In this document: in pieces, positions 8,785 to 22,052 of the stretch
Layout of the letters: each line of letters starts with the position of its first letter
Position numbering within the stretch: position 1 is the stretch's first letter
DNA from: CAWBLP01 sp963789495
GTDB lineage: Bacteria > Pseudomonadota > Alphaproteobacteria > Acetobacterales > Acetobacteraceae
DNA: 64,000 nt
Reading direction: 5' to 3'
NCBI GenBank assembly: GCA_963789495.1
Contig: CAWBLP010000032.1
Location: 1 to 64,000, forward strand
Position numbers and translations under genes: made by a program
The notes under the pieces: generated by a model
Told to the model about the DNA's origin: nothing
Seen by the model: the letters and a program-made list of their open reading frames with translations, nothing else
The model's database searches: none

Positions 8785-9316
8785 ATGCCTAGCACCGATG
8801 CTTTTGCCTTGCGGCAGTCCGGGTTAAACGAATTCCTCCTTGCGCCAGTTGGCACTGAAGCGAGTGGCATGACTTCTCACCCTGCTCTCGATGTTTGCGC
8901 GGGCCGGGAACGATCCATGGCTGGAGGCAGGCAGGTTGGCCGGGTTGCCGATAGCAGAAGCGACCGAGAACCTCGCGCAAAGCATCGCCGGTATGCCGAG
9001 CAGTGTCTGGCCGTTGAAAGCCGCGACGGCAATCGCTGCCCGCTTGGTCGCACTGCTGCCAACCCGGCCAAATGGACCCGGGCAGAGCCCGTCTGTGCCA
9101 CTGGCCAGTGCGAAGGCCGCCCGCTTGATCAGTATCGCGGTCATCCTGGTATGTGTTGCAAGCGTGCTTGCGTTTGAAGCAGGCTTTTTCATTACAACAG
9201 GCCCGCCCAGCCCGGAAGGAAGCGCTCCTGCCAGCTTCATGGCAGCGCCAGGTTCGCCTCCTGGCGTCCAGAATTTACGCTCGTCATCTGTGCCAGCCCA
9301 GTCACCGGCCCGATAG
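8785..9316 (+). pseudogene. Conserved hypothetical protein, frameshifted
   Basis: The first frame gives MPSTDAFALRQSGLNEFLLA then PVGTEASGMT. A one-base shift near 8875 continues as LLSMFARAGNDPWLEAGRLA, then ENLAQSIAGMPSSVWPL and the ATAIAARLVALLP end block, followed by a hydrophobic helix (ISIAVILVCVASVLAFEAG) and a Pro/Ser-rich tail. The first 100 residues look like a small conserved protein of alphaproteobacterial plasmids and chromosomes with a C-terminal membrane anchor. I know no function for it. Without the shift the protein would be about 177 residues. Confidence 0.5.
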
Positions 9317-9415
9317 TCGCTCTCTCACCTGTGGTGAGCCAACGGCGTGACGGCGCTATCCGACGGATTTGGCTTCTGCCGCGGACGTTCGGTGCTCTGC
9401 ACCATTCGGAACGTC

Positions 9416-9940
9416 TCAATCCGCGTCGCCATCGGGCCTTCGGTAGGTGCCCAGCAGCCGGTCCCAGAAGAAGTCGATGACCGCAAAGTTGCTGTTCGCG
9501 TGCAGATGGTGGACGAAATGAAGCTGCTGCTTGCGCCGGAACCAGGCGAACCGCCCGAGCCTTGATTCTTGCACATGGTATTCCTTGTCGAGATACACGT
9601 GTGCATAGAATGACGCCGCGCTGGTGGTGGTTGCTGCCAGGAAAAGACTGAATGGTAGGATGTAGAACATCATCCCTGCCATGAGGATGGTCGGGATCAG
9701 GAAATACGGGGTATTGTTGCCTTCCTCGCCGCGATAGCTGGGCGACACCAGATGGCCTCTGGCATAGTACCGGTGGTGAAACCTGCTATGGTTGCGGAAA
9801 AAAACGCCGCCCAGCCGGTGATGACCAAGACCGTAGTGGAACAGGGTCTGGCCGCCTGACATGACCAGATGCGCGCAGACGGCCGTCAGAACGAACAGCG
9901 GAAGCTCCACCAGAGACCATCGCGTCACGTCGACCATCAT
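9416..9940 (-). CDS. Fatty-acid hydroxylase / sterol desaturase superfamily protein
   Basis: A 174-residue integral membrane protein with His-rich boxes typical of the di-iron hydroxylase/desaturase superfamily: LGHHRLGG near residue 39, NHSRFHHRYY near 50, and LHFVHHLHANSNFAVIDFFW near 140, ending WDRLLGTYRRP. Hydrophobic helices lie at about 12-30 and 80-105. The enzyme would hydroxylate or desaturate a lipid using O2. The start at 9940 is chosen because GGGAG lies about eight bases upstream. An earlier ATG at 10057 would overlap the end of the glucan synthase gene. The protein is somewhat short for the family. It follows the ndvB reading block on the same strand and may be co-transcribed. 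Confidence 0.7.
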   Translation of the reverse strand: MMVDVTRWSLVELPLFVLTAVCAHLVMSGGQTLFHYGLGHHRLGGVFFRNHSRFHHRYYARGHLVSPSYRGEEGNNTPYFLIPTILMAGMMFYILPFSLFLAATTTSAASFYAHVYLDKEYHVQESRLGRFAWFRRKQQLHFVHHLHANSNFAVIDFFWDRLLGTYRRPDGDAD

Positions 9941-10016
9941 CACTGGGTCTCCCGTTGCGTGGGACCGCTGCAGCTCCGTCGATCCGAGGGCGGAGCTGCC
10001 GAACCTATCCGGACCG

Positions 10017-13000
10017 TCACCCGAGTCGTACCAGGATATGGTGAGTGATTCCATCATCCTGCATCCTCAAACCGAATGGCTGCAGCAGGATCGGAGTGCC
10101 GTCCATCGCAGCGGCTGCAATCCCGCGGCAGACGCGATCTGGATTCTCGACCAGGATTTCATAACAGGCTGAGCGGAACCGCACCGTCATCTCGAAGCGA
10201 GGCCAGGTTTTCGGGATGCATGGGTCGAGATACAGGATATCGCCTTCCAGGCGCAGCCCGAGAATACTCTCGACGCCGGCTTGCTGCATCCATCCCGCGG
10301 ACCCAGTGTACCATGTCCAGCCGCCGCGTCCGATATGGGGCGCGGTGGCATAAACATCGGCGGCGATGACATAGGGTTCCACCTTGTAACGGTGTACGTC
10401 CGATCTGGTGCGGGCGTGATTGATCGGATTGAGCAAGGCGAACAGTGCGACGGCTTTGTCGCCTTGACCTAAGGTGGCGAATGCCATCACCGACCACAGC
10501 GCGGCATGGGTGTACTGACCGCCATTCTCGCGAATGCCTGGTGGGTAGCCTTTGATGTAGCCAGGTTCTAGCGGCGTCTTGTCGAATGGCGGCGCGAACA
10601 GCAGCGCCACACGATCCAGCGGGCGGATCAGCTCGCGTTCGACGGAAACCATGGCCTGCTCCGCGCGCTGATGATCGGCCGCACCGGAGATCGCCGCCCA
10701 GGACTGCGAAATCGAATCAATGCGGCACTCCTCGCCGTCCGCCGAACCGAGCACGGTGCCGTCGTCGAACCAGGCACGCCGATACCAGTCGCCATCCCAG
10801 GCCTCGCGTTCCAGCGCGGCCTGCAGCGCGGCAGCGTGCGCTCGCCAGGCTGTGGCGCGCACCGTATCGCCGCTTGCATCGGCGAGCGGTGCGAACGCGC
10901 TGAGAGCGGCGCAGAGCAACCACCCGAGCCAGACGCTCTCGCCCAGACCTTGTTCGCCGACACGGTTCATGCCGTCGTTCCAGTCGCCGGTGCCGATCAG
11001 CGGCAGTCCGTGAATGCCGACCTTGAGGCTGGCATCGAGACCGCGTGCACAATGCTCGAACAGCGTGCCGACTTCATCGGACACCGTCGGCTGGAAGAAG
11101 CTGTCGTGCTCGCCGGCTTGCAGAAGCTGACCTTCCAGGAACGGGATCACCTCGTCCAGCACCGCGGCGTCGTCAGCGGCACGGACATAATGTGCGACCG
11201 CGTAGGCGAGCCATGCTCGATCGTCGGAGATGCGTGTGCGGACGCCCTGCCCCGAATGCGGCAACCACCAATGCTGGACGTCGCCCTCGACGAATTGCCG
11301 CGCGGCGGCACGCAGCAGGTGCTCGCGCGTCAGGGCCGGCTGCGTGGCGGCCAGCGCCATGCCGTCCTGCAACTGGTCACGAAACCCGTAGGCGCCGCTG
11401 GCCTGGTAGAACCCCGAACGGGCCCAGATGCGACAGGCCAGCGTCTGGTACAGCAGCCAGCCGTTCAGCATGATGTCCATTGCGCGATCCGGAGTCTTCA
11501 CCTGGACGGCGCCAAGGACACCGTCCCAGTGGCGACGGACCTCCGACAGCAGCTCGTCCAGATCTGCCTTGCGGTACTGCTCGACAAGCGTGCTGGCATC
11601 TTGCGCGTTTGCCGCTTCGCCGAGGAAGAACACGATCTCGACGCGAGCGGTGGGGGGCAGTACAACGGACCTTCGCAGTGCGGCGCAGGGGTCAAGACCG
11701 GCGCCCGTCGTGTTGGAGAGCGGTGCTGCGGAGGCTAGCGCTGCCGGACGTGCCAACGACCCATTGCGGCCGATGAACTCTCGGCGATCGCCCGTCCAGT
11801 CGGTCTGGCGCCCCGCAAGATCGGCGAAGGCAACCCGCGATCCGAAAGCGGCGTGCCATGGATTGCGCGCGAACATCGCACCCGTGTCGGGATCGATTGC
11901 CGTCGCCACGAACGGTGCGGAGGCGCCGCGCGACGGGCCCAACACCCATTCCACGTAAGCGGTCAGCGAAAGGTGGCGCGTCCGGCGCGACGTATTGTGC
12001 AACGTCAGGCGCGAGAGTTTTATTGGATCGCCGACCGGAACGTACTGCAGCAGTTCGGCAGCGATGTCATGGGCCACATGCTCGAAGCGGCTGTAACCCC
12101 AGCCGTGCTGTGCGCTATAGCTGGCGGTGCGGTTGCGGATCGGCAGTGCGGTCGGACACCAGAGGTCGCCACTATCGTCGTCGCGCAGATAGAACACCTC
12201 GCCCGAACGGTCGCAAACCGGATCGTTCGACCACGGTGTGAGCTGGTTCTCCCGGCTGTTGACCGCCCAGGTGAAGCCGCTGCCTTCCGCCGACACCTGA
12301 AAACCGAACACGGGGTTGGCGATGACATTGATCCACGGCGCTGGCGTCGCCTGACCCGGGTCGAGGATCGTTGTATATTCCCGCCCGTCTTCAGCGAAGC
12401 CGCCAAGCCCATTGAAAAATTCGAGCCTCGGTACAACCGAATTCGCGACGACATCCGTCGCGGGTTTTCGCTCGGTGCGGAGAGCTTCATCGGGTTCCGG
12501 CACACGATCGAGCTGGTCGGCGAGCGACCCGCGCTGACCGATCAGGACGACGCGCGCCACCGACGCAAGCAACGCGCGGGCTTCGGGCGCAATCAGATCC
12601 GCACGCAGCACGAAGATACGACCATGCCGCTGCGCCTCGCCGACCGGCGGTTGCGACTGGCTTGCCCGAACCTGGGTCTCAAGCGCGATCTGCAGATCCT
12701 GGATGTAGGACGACGCCCGCTCGTTCAGGATCACCAGGTCTACGGCGAGCCGCTTCATCCGCCAGTACTTGTGCGCCTGCAGCAATTGGCGCGCGATCTC
12801 GAGGTTCTCGATGTCGGCGATGCGCAACAGCACGATTGGCAGGTCGCCGGAAATGCTCATGGACCAGAGCCCAGATTGCTCGCTGGCGCCACGCAGGATG
12901 GTGTCGGACGAGGGTCGCAGCGCCGGGCCAGCATGCAGCAGATGGCCGGCGAGACGCTGGAACAGGGCCGCCTCGCCCGGATCGATGCCGAGATGATGGA

Positions 13001-13093
13001 GTTGCACCTGCGCCTGGGTCCACGCCAGCGTGGCCGCCCGTTCGAACGCGGAGCTGTCGCGATGCTTGTCGACAAGGTCGAGTACCTGCCTCG
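10017..13093 (-). CDS. ndvB: Cyclic beta-1,2-glucan synthase NdvB/Cgs, C-terminal part (GH94 phosphorylase domain), separated by a frameshift
   Basis: This is the last 1025 or so residues of the synthase. They are open in a frame offset by one base from the upstream part, with homology resuming at QVLDLVDKHRDSSAF near 13093. It contains the second carbohydrate-binding/GH94 N-terminal beta domain and the (alpha/alpha)6 catalytic domain with GTGDWNDGMNRVGEQGLGES; the Asp of DWNDGMN is the general acid in GH94. In Cgs proteins this domain phosphorolyses linear beta-1,2-glucan and sets ring size. As drawn it has no ribosome-binding site, so without correction it would not be translated efficiently. 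If the extra base near 13090 is a sequencing error, the gene is a normal 2850-residue synthase. Confidence 0.8.
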
Positions 13094-16000
13094 CGGGTTT
13101 CCGCGACCACCGTCCAGAATGTGATGCGTGCCGTGGCGCCTGGTGCGACGCGCACCCGGCGGCGCAAAGCGAAGATCGGGTCAAGAACCGTGCCGACTGT
13201 GTTGGACAAAGGCCGGCCGTCGGCCACCGCGATCGGCCGATGGATGCCGTGGCCACGGCCCAGGAAACGGGCGCGGTCGGTCTCCACCTCCGGCTTCCCC
13301 ACCGCTTCGCCATCCACATTGGCGACGTGCGCCGCCCAGATCTCTTGCTCTGCGGATGCGCGCCGCCGTCGCGTCGCCAGCAGAGTGCCCTGGGTTGGGA
13401 GATACTCGGTGGCAACGAACAACTTCATGAAGGCCGGGTGCGCGACGTCGTCAGCCTGTGGTGCCAGCACCAGTTCGGCGTAGGACGTCACGTCGATCTC
13501 GTGCACGCGATTGCCTGAATTCACGATCGAGATGCGGCGGACCTCCGCGTCGTCTTCGGTCGAGACGAGCACTTCCAACGTTGTCGTCAGCGCTCCATCC
13601 TGACGGGTGATTTCGGCGCGATCCTCATTGAAGGCGACGTGGTAGGAGTCGGGTTCGGCGCCGCTTGGCTGGAAGCCGGCCGACCACACGTCGCCACTGT
13701 GCACGTCGCGCAGGAAAATATAAGAACCCCAGTCATCGCAGGTGGCATCCTCCCGCCAACGCGTGACGGCCATCCCACGCCAACGGCTGTAACCGGAGCC
13801 GGCGGCCGTCAGCATCACCGCATAGCTGCCGTTCGACAGCAGATGGGTGGCAACCGAAGCACTGTGTGCGGTGGCCAGTCGCCGGCCGCCTGGCGGTCCC
13901 TTCTGCAGCACGGTGGCATCCGATTTCGCGTCCGCTTCCCAGGGGTGCACCACGGCAACGTCGCGCGGTGTGGCCTCCTGCAGCAGAAGCTCGGTCGCCT
14001 GGATCATCGGTTCGGCATGGAACCGAGTGCGCATGACACCATCCAGCAGGGTATCCGCGATGGCCACGATCGTCATGCCCTGATGGTGCGCCATATACGC
14101 ACGCACGATCGCGACGCGTGCATTCTCCGGCAGCCTGCTCGGCGTGTAGTCCAGTGCCTCATAGAACCCGTAGCGACCGCATGCACCCACCTCAGCCAGC
14201 GTCGTAAAATTGCGCGCCGCCGCCGCCGGATCGACCATGCTGGCGAGTGCGGTCGCGTAGGGCGCCACCACCGCGCTCTCACCCAGGCCGCGCTTCAGCC
14301 CAAGGCCGGGAACGCCGAAGTTTGAATATTGGTAGGTCAGCTCCAGGTCGCGGATGTTGTAGGCGGACTCCGAGACACCCCAGGGCAGGCCGAGCGATGC
14401 ACCGTAGGAAATCTGCCGCCGCACGATCAGGCGACTGGTCTGCTCAAGCAGACTGCCCGCAGGCGCGCGCATGATCAGCGAGGGCATCAGATACTCGAAC
14501 ATCGATCCCGACCACGAGATCAGCGCGGCGCCGTTCCCGATTGGCGTGACGGCACGACCGAGATGGAACCAATGGCGTGCCGGAACGTCGCCCTTGGCAA
14601 TCGCGATGAGGCTCGCCAACCGCGCCTCCGACGCGAGCAGGTCGTAGCAGCTTGGGTCGAGCGTACCTTCCGTCACCCGGTAACCGATCGACAGCAGCTT
14701 GCGATCGGGATCGATCAGAAAACCGTAGCCCATGTCGAGCGCCATGGTTCGCGCCGTGTCTTCCAGGAGCGCGAGGCGCTGCGTCAGCGCAGCTTCTGCC
14801 TCCGGCGACTGGCCGATATCCCGCTGATGACTTTCGATCGTGCGGCGGGCTGCCGTCATCCAGAACAGCATGTCCGCGGCCGTGTCGTCGCCGCGCTCAC
14901 TCGCGAATGCGGACGCGATGTCAGCCATGATTTCGGCCTGCGCGGCCAGATCGGCGAGATGCTTCGTGATGTCCGGCCGTGCTTGGCGCACGCTGGCGGC
15001 AAGTGCAGCGCGTGTGGCGTCGAGCTGGTCCCAGGTCACGGTCAGCGTGCGCCGCCCGTCGCGCAACCGGTCGGTCGCTTCACGGGCGAGGTCGAGCGCG
15101 TCAGCAATGCCGGACAGGCGTCGTGCGCTGGTGGGCGCCAGGACGGTCCATTCCCGGCAGACATTGGCGAGTGTGATCAGGTGGCCGGCCAGATTCCCGC
15201 TATCGACCGCGGAGACATAAGGCGGATCGAGCGGGCGCAGGTCGCTCGTGTCGTACCAATTGTAGAAATGCCCACGAAACCGCGCGAGACTGCCCATGGT
15301 GGTCAGCGTCATCTGCAGTCGTTCAGCCGCTTCGTCGGTTCCCAGCCATGCGAAATCGCGAGCGGCCGCCACGGAGAGAAGATACAGGCCCAGATTGGTC
15401 GGGGATGTTCGATGGGCCAGTGCCGGAGCCGGGTCCTCCTGGAAATTGTCCGGGGGCAGCATGTGATCGGCTGCGGTCACGAAGGTTTCGAAGAACCGCC
15501 AGGTCCGCCGAGCGATGAGTCGCAGTGCCTTGGCGTCCACCGCCGATACGGACATCCGGCCCGCGATCCCGGGAGACCGGCTGATGCCGCGCGCAATCGC
15601 CGGCGATGCGATCCAGAGGGCAGCGAGCGGCACCGCCAAAGGCCATGCGCCATGCCTGCTCAGCAGGGACACAGCCAACGCAAGAATACCGACGGCGACC
15701 CCGCCGGCCATCACCCGGTAGAACCCGAGGAGGTCGAACCGCCGACCGATCGAGGCTTGTGCAGCCGGAACCCATTCCAGGAGATGCCGGCGGGTGAGCA
15801 ACAACCGCACCAGCGTTCGTGTGATGGCATCACCCATCAGCCAGGCTTGGTGTCCGAGGAACGTGATGAGAAGCACCCACTGCGTCAGCGCGAGGCGCAG
15901 ATCGCTGCCGAACGCCGCGAGATGGCTGCGCAACGTTGTTCCGGCGCGGTGGGGCACGATTGCGGCCACGACGGGAATCAAGGTCGGCAGCAGGATCGTC

Positions 16001-18561
16001 ACCAGAACGAAGCCGATCCACACCGATCCGGCGGCAACTGGCAGGGCCAGTCCTGCCAGCAGCGACAGTACGCATGCCGGTGCGGACAACGTTCGCCGCA
16101 GATTGTCGAGCATCTTCCAGCGGCCGATCGCCGGGACGGCACTGCGTATCCGATCGGTGCCGGAACTCGGACCGCGGCACAACAGCCACGGCAGCAACTG
16201 CCAATCACCGCGCGCCCAGCGGTGGTGGCGCCGCGCAGCGACGTCATAACGCGCCGGAAATTCCTCAACCACCTCGATATCGGAGGCGAGACCGGCGCGG
16301 GCGAAGATGCCCTCGAACAGATCGTGGCTGAGCAATGTGGAGTCGGGCACGCGGCCAGCGAGTGCAGCCTCGAAGGCATCGATGTCGTAGATGCCCTTGC
16401 CGGCATAGGAGCCCTCTCCGATGAGATCCTGGTACACATCGGAGACGGCGGCGGCGTAAGGGTCGATGCCGTTCATGTTGGAAAACACGCGCTGGAACAG
16501 CGAGCCCTGGCGGCCGACCGGCAATGATGGTGTGACCCGTGGTTGCAGCACCGCATGCCCCGCCATGACCCGGCCGGCAGCAGGATCGAAATACGGCCGG
16601 TTGAGCGTGTGTGCCATCTTGCCGATCAGACGGCGCACTGCGTCGCGCGGCAGCCTGGTGTCGGCGTCGAGCGTGATGACGTAGCGGACATCTGCAGGCA
16701 CGGTTGGCGATTGCCCGCCGATGGGCAGAAAGCTGGTGTCGGTCGCGCCACGCAACAGCCGGTTCAGTTCGTGCAGCTTGCCGCGCTTGCGCTCCCAGCC
16801 GATCCAGCGTGCTTCGCCGGCATTCCAGACGCGCTGTCGGTGCAGCAGCAGGAAGCGCGCGCCCCCAGGTGCCGGGCCATAGCGGCGATTGAGCCGAGCA
16901 ATGCCGGCCGCTGCCGTTTCCAGCAGTGATTCATCGCCGTCGGTGTTCTGTGTCGGGGCGTCGAGCCAGTCGGAGACCAGCGCGAAATGCAATTCCCCAT
17001 CCGGGCTTGCAAGGTGGTGGACCTCCAGTAGCCCGATCTGCTCGTCGATCGCGGCGGCCGTCGTCAGCAGTGTCGGTACAGCAACGAGTGTGCGCAATTG
17101 TGTCGGGACGCCGCCGCGAAGTTCCAGAGCCGGCAAGGGCGTTGCACCGAAGCCACGCGTTACGGCGCGATTCACCACCGCCACCGCCGCGTCGATGGCC
17201 GGAACCATGCCGAGGACACCGAGCAAGCCCAACCATGCCGGACCGAAGCCCTGAGCGTGCAATGCGAACAGGGGAATGGCGAGAAGGACTGCGGCAACAA
17301 TGCCGCCAGTGCCGACATAGCCGCCCATTCCGAACCTGCGACTCAGGCGCAGGGACCAGGCACGCGATGACGGATGGAAGCCGATGGCGGCCTCGAATGC
17401 GCGGCGCCCACCGCCGAGGAGATGATAGCCGGGATCTGCGTAGCGATCCTGCTCGACGGGCGCGGCCGAACATGCGGTCTGGTTCGCTGCCTGGACGGCC
17501 GCGCGGGCGACGTCGAGTTCCGTGCGGTTAGTGCCCCGCGCCATTTCCCCGATGGCGCTGCGATAGAGATTGCGCGTCGGGAAATCCATGTCGCAAAATG
17601 CGCTGCCGGCGGAGAGCATTTCGTCCACCAGGCTGATCCGCTCGAACAGCTCCGGCCAGTCGGTGTCGGAAATCATGCGCATGCTGGTGATGATGTTGCG
17701 CACCGTCACGACGCCCGCGCCCTGCTTCTGGTGTTCGTTGTGCACGATCGTGTCGGCCGTCGTTCCTTGCGCGGCGAGATGCTGATCGAGCCATGTCAGC
17801 GCGGGAGTGATCCTGGGATCTTGATCGCGCAGCCGGTGCACGAGCTGAACGGCGAAGGCGTCGGACAGATTCGTGCCGTCGCGCTGTGCCAGGACGGTCG
17901 ACGCCGGTTCGGCGGCGTGTCCGCTCACACCCAGCAGGCGGTCGGCGACGCCGTTTGCCTCCTGCCGTGCGTCGCTGCTGCGGATGATCAGTTCGGCCAT
18001 ACGCCGGAGATTTTCGACCAGCACGATCCTGAGCGTGATGGCAACCGCCCAAAGTTCGCCGATCGTCAGGGGCTGCACGTCCTGGTAAGCGCGCACGAAG
18101 CGCGACAGCATATCGGGATCAAAATGGCTGTCGGTATGTGCAACGAAAGCCCAGGCCAGGCCGAACACCCGCGGGTATCCCGCGAATGGACCAGCGAGCA
18201 GCTTCGGCAGTTGCCGGTAATAGCCGGGCGGCAATGCCGAGCGGATTTCCCCGATTTCTCGCTCGACGAGGTAGTAGTTGTCGACCAGCCACTCGGCCGC
18301 CGGCGTAATGGCGCGACCTGCCTCGGCCGATTTGGCGGTCAAGCGGTAAGCGTGGAGCAATACGGCGCTGTTGGCGGTGAGCCGGCCGGACAGCGGATGC
18401 CCCCTGGTCGGCCGCGGCGTCACCGCCTGTGCGACAGCAAGGCTTCGCGCGTGCTGTTCGAGGCGTTCAGTGCTGAACAGCTCTTCACGGACGGGCTCCC
18501 CATTGCTCCAGGGAGAATCGGACGATGCGTAACCGAGAACGCGACCCGCGATCGACATCAT
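13091..18561 (-). CDS. ndvB: Cyclic beta-1,2-glucan synthase NdvB/Cgs, N-terminal part (GT84 with membrane domains), frameshifted at its 3' end
   Basis: About 1820 residues of the cyclic glucan synthase. They contain a first hydrophobic cluster near 415-460, the glycosyltransferase segment with VITLDADTRLPRD near 632, and further membrane helices at about 825-990. A glucoamylase-like domain follows with WSGSMFEYLMPSLIM near 1350 and RAYMAHHQGM near 1490, then the first GH94-type beta domain. It polymerises UDP-glucose at the inner membrane into cyclic glucans for osmotic adaptation and host interaction. The start at 18561/18558 (MMSIAGRV) is chosen because the frame-opening ATG at 18702 would overlap the preceding small gene. 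One extra base near 13090 (after AETREA) diverts the frame to a stop at 12679. Confidence 0.8.
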
Positions 18562-18640
18562 GGCGCCGACCTGCGCGCGGCCGGGGAGCGAGAAACCGAT
18601 GGATGGCGACTGGTTCGCTGCGACGTTGCCTCGCGTTCCT

Positions 18641-18832
18641 TCATGCCTCCTCGAACGGAGCCAGCAGGCCACCGGCCGTGAAAATGATGCTGGGCTCTTC
18701 ATCGTAATCGCCCGACCCGGCGTCGCCTGAGGTGACGAACGCGACGACTCCTGGTTTGGTCAGTGCAAGGCGCTCCGCAGTGCGGCGCGCGCCATCCGAC
18801 GTCTTGCACCGAATTTGCATGTCGGCGGCCAA
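18641..18832 (-). CDS. Small conserved-looking protein, unknown
   Basis: A 63-residue acidic protein (MAADMQIRCKTSDGARRTAE at the start, EEPSIIFTAGGLLAPFEEA at the end) with no signal peptide or membrane segment. A later start at 18820 (MQIRCK) is possible. It lies between groEL and ndvB on the same strand, 80 bases before the likely ndvB start. Alternating charged and hydrophobic residues and a codon pattern like its neighbours support coding. I do not recognise the family. Confidence 0.45.
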   Translation of the reverse strand: MAADMQIRCKTSDGARRTAERLALTKPGVVAFVTSGDAGSGDYDEEPSIIFTAGGLLAPFEEA

Positions 18833-18895
18833 CCTCGCACCCTAACTGGCCTTGAATGCGTGGACGAGATAGATCGTCTCGCGCGCCGGGCGATT

Positions 18896-19162
18896 TCATT
18901 CCGACTCCGGCTGTTTTCGACCCGCCGGTACAGTGCTCGCGCCAGGTTGGGTTTTCCCACCGGCGGCAGACTGCCGGCACGCAGCTTCGCTGGTGACCTC
19001 GGCCGAGATTCGGGCCAGGACTCCTTCGAGTCCCGGCCCGGACGTGGTGTTCAGTTCCTCGGCGGCGCGACGCAATGCCTCGCGCCGTAACAGGCGAGCG
19101 GTCATTGCGTCGAACTTTGGATCGGGCGCATCCTCGTCCAACGTTGGAATCCTTCCAGGCAT
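18896..19162 (-). CDS. Small hydrophilic protein downstream of groEL, unknown
   Basis: An 88-residue charged protein. Its first 58 residues (DPKFDAMTARLLRREALRRA, then EGVLARISAEVTSEA) look helical and coding, and the tail is Gly/Pro-rich. It starts 20 bases after the groEL stop, so it is probably co-transcribed with groESL. No family is recognised. It could be a DNA-binding or chaperone-associated accessory protein, but nothing in the sequence shows this. Confidence 0.45.
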   Translation of the reverse strand: MPGRIPTLDEDAPDPKFDAMTARLLRREALRRAAEELNTTSGPGLEGVLARISAEVTSEAACRQSAAGGKTQPGASTVPAGRKQPESE

Positions 19163-19182
19163 CCGCGCGGGGATCGCGTTGC

Positions 19183-20817
<1,635 letters not shown>

Positions 20818-20853
20818 TTGCCGGTCTTTCCTGAAATCGATGATACTGGCTAA

Positions 20854-21171
20854 TTACGCGGCCTTCTTCTTAATTGCCGGCGTGCCTTCAACAATGCCCA
20901 TGATGTCCAACTCCGCCATAATCAGGAGTTCCTCGCCGTCGAGCTTCACCTCGGTGCCCGACCACTTGCCGAACAGAATTCGGTCACCGGCCTTCACCTC
21001 GAGGGCGACAATCTGACCTTGCTCGTTGCGGGCGCCCGGACCCACCGCGATGACCACGCCTTCCATCGGCTTTTCCTTTGCGGTGTCGGGAATGATGATA
21101 CCGCCTACGGTCTTCTCTTCGGCATCGACGCGGCAAATCACCACGCGGTCGTGGAGCGGACGAAATTTCAT
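20854..21171 (-). CDS. groES: Co-chaperonin GroES (10 kDa)
   Basis: A 105-residue co-chaperonin starting MKFRPLHDRVVICRVDAEEK and continuing TVGGIIIPDTAKEKP (mobile loop that docks on GroEL), VIAVGPGARNEQGQ (roof loop) and GDRILFGKWSGTEVKLDGEE. It has an unusual Lys/Ala tail after the normal end (EGTPAIKKKAA). An in-frame ATG at 21237 exists, but the family begins at 21171. It forms the heptameric lid of the GroEL cage. It is first in a two-gene operon with groEL, with a CIRCE inverted repeat 87 bases upstream. Confidence 0.95.
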   Translation of the reverse strand: MKFRPLHDRVVICRVDAEEKTVGGIIIPDTAKEKPMEGVVIAVGPGARNEQGQIVALEVKAGDRILFGKWSGTEVKLDGEELLIMAELDIMGIVEGTPAIKKKAA

Positions 21172-21257
21172 TGGATTTTGACTAACCTGGTGCCAGCCCG
21201 TGAAGGCTGGTCGAATTGCCCCGTGCCGAGCCTGCATACTTCAGGTGCGGCCGTTTC

Positions 21258-21284
21258 TTGGCACTCTGATCCGGGGAGTGCCAA
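21258..21284 (-). promoter_or_regulatory. CIRCE operator (HrcA binding site)
   Basis: A perfect 9-bp inverted repeat, TTGGCACTC and GAGTGCCAA, separated by exactly nine bases. The CIRCE consensus is TTAGCACTC-N9-GAGTGCTAA. Here the A-T pair at position 3 is replaced by a compensating G-C pair, so symmetry is kept. It lies 87 bases upstream of the groES start. HrcA repression relieved by heat stress is the expected control. Confidence 0.9.
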
Positions 21285-21374
21285 TGACATGGGACACTCG
21301 GTGTTCGTATTCAAGCCGCTGGCGCAACTCCCGCACTGGTTCAAGCACTGTCCGGCCCATCGGCGGCTGGTGCA

Positions 21375-22052
21375 TCACGGGATGGATGCAACAGTGAGCG
21401 CCTGCTGGATGGCCCGAACAAGGTCCGACTCACGATATGGCTTCTGTATGACGATCGAACCGGGCCGGAGCGCGTGGACGCGGGAAACATCGCCGCTGAC
21501 GAACACGTGCGGAACCGGTCCCGTGCGGTAGATTGTCTCGACCGCGGAGAGGCCGCTTCCCTTGCCAAGGCTGACATCAACGATCATCAGATCCGGTTTG
21601 TGTCTTGCCGCGGCGCTCACCGCATCAGCCTCGGTAGCTTCGATGGCGCATACGTCGTGGCCCATCCCGGCAAGCATCTCGGCGAGCAGCGTGCCGATGA
21701 TGGCGTCGTCCTCTATCACGAGAATACGCATTGCCATCACGGGCTCGGCTGAGCCCCCAGTGGCTGCCGCATCGGCGTTGGTGCCGGCAGGACTGTGCGC
21801 TTGCCGCGCGAGTTGGCGTACCGTGTCCGCACATTTTCCTGCGTGACCGGCGAGAGGATCGATAAGGGTCCAGAGGTCCGCGCATACCGTTTCGAATGGC
21901 TCGCAGAGCGTGATGGAGCCAGGCCGATGGATAGGCCGATGCGCCTGGACCATCCGGGCATGCAGCCCCGCCAACGCCCCCATATGCTCGTGTGGTGGCT
22001 CGAAAGGCTGTGTCCCAACGTCCTTACTCAGCGCATTGTGTGTATGCGACAT
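21375..22052 (-). CDS. Response-regulator receiver protein with N-terminal extension
   Basis: The C-terminal 118 residues are a receiver domain starting MRILVIEDDAIIGTLLAEML. It has the acidic pair ED, the phospho-acceptor Asp in LMIVDVSLGKGSG, the Ser in VFVSGD and the Lys in VIQKPY. No output domain follows. The frame extends 105 residues upstream to ATG 22052, with helical, His-containing sequence (HEHMGALAGLHARM). It may be a real N-terminal domain or untranslated, with a start at 21731/21737 as the alternative. The gene is divergent from the 1463-residue hybrid kinase at 22473, which makes the receiver a likely partner or feedback target. Confidence 0.75.
   Translation of the reverse strand: MSHTHNALSKDVGTQPFEPPHEHMGALAGLHARMVQAHRPIHRPGSITLCEPFETVCADLWTLIDPLAGHAGKCADTVRQLARQAHSPAGTNADAAATGGSAEPVMAMRILVIEDDAIIGTLLAEMLAGMGHDVCAIEATEADAVSAAARHKPDLMIVDVSLGKGSGLSAVETIYRTGPVPHVFVSGDVSRVHALRPGSIVIQKPYRESDLVRAIQQALTVASIP

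Noticed and set aside
10671..13124. Long plus-strand frames opposite ndvB
   Set aside because: They are antisense shadows in high-GC DNA; the minus strand carries GH94 motifs.
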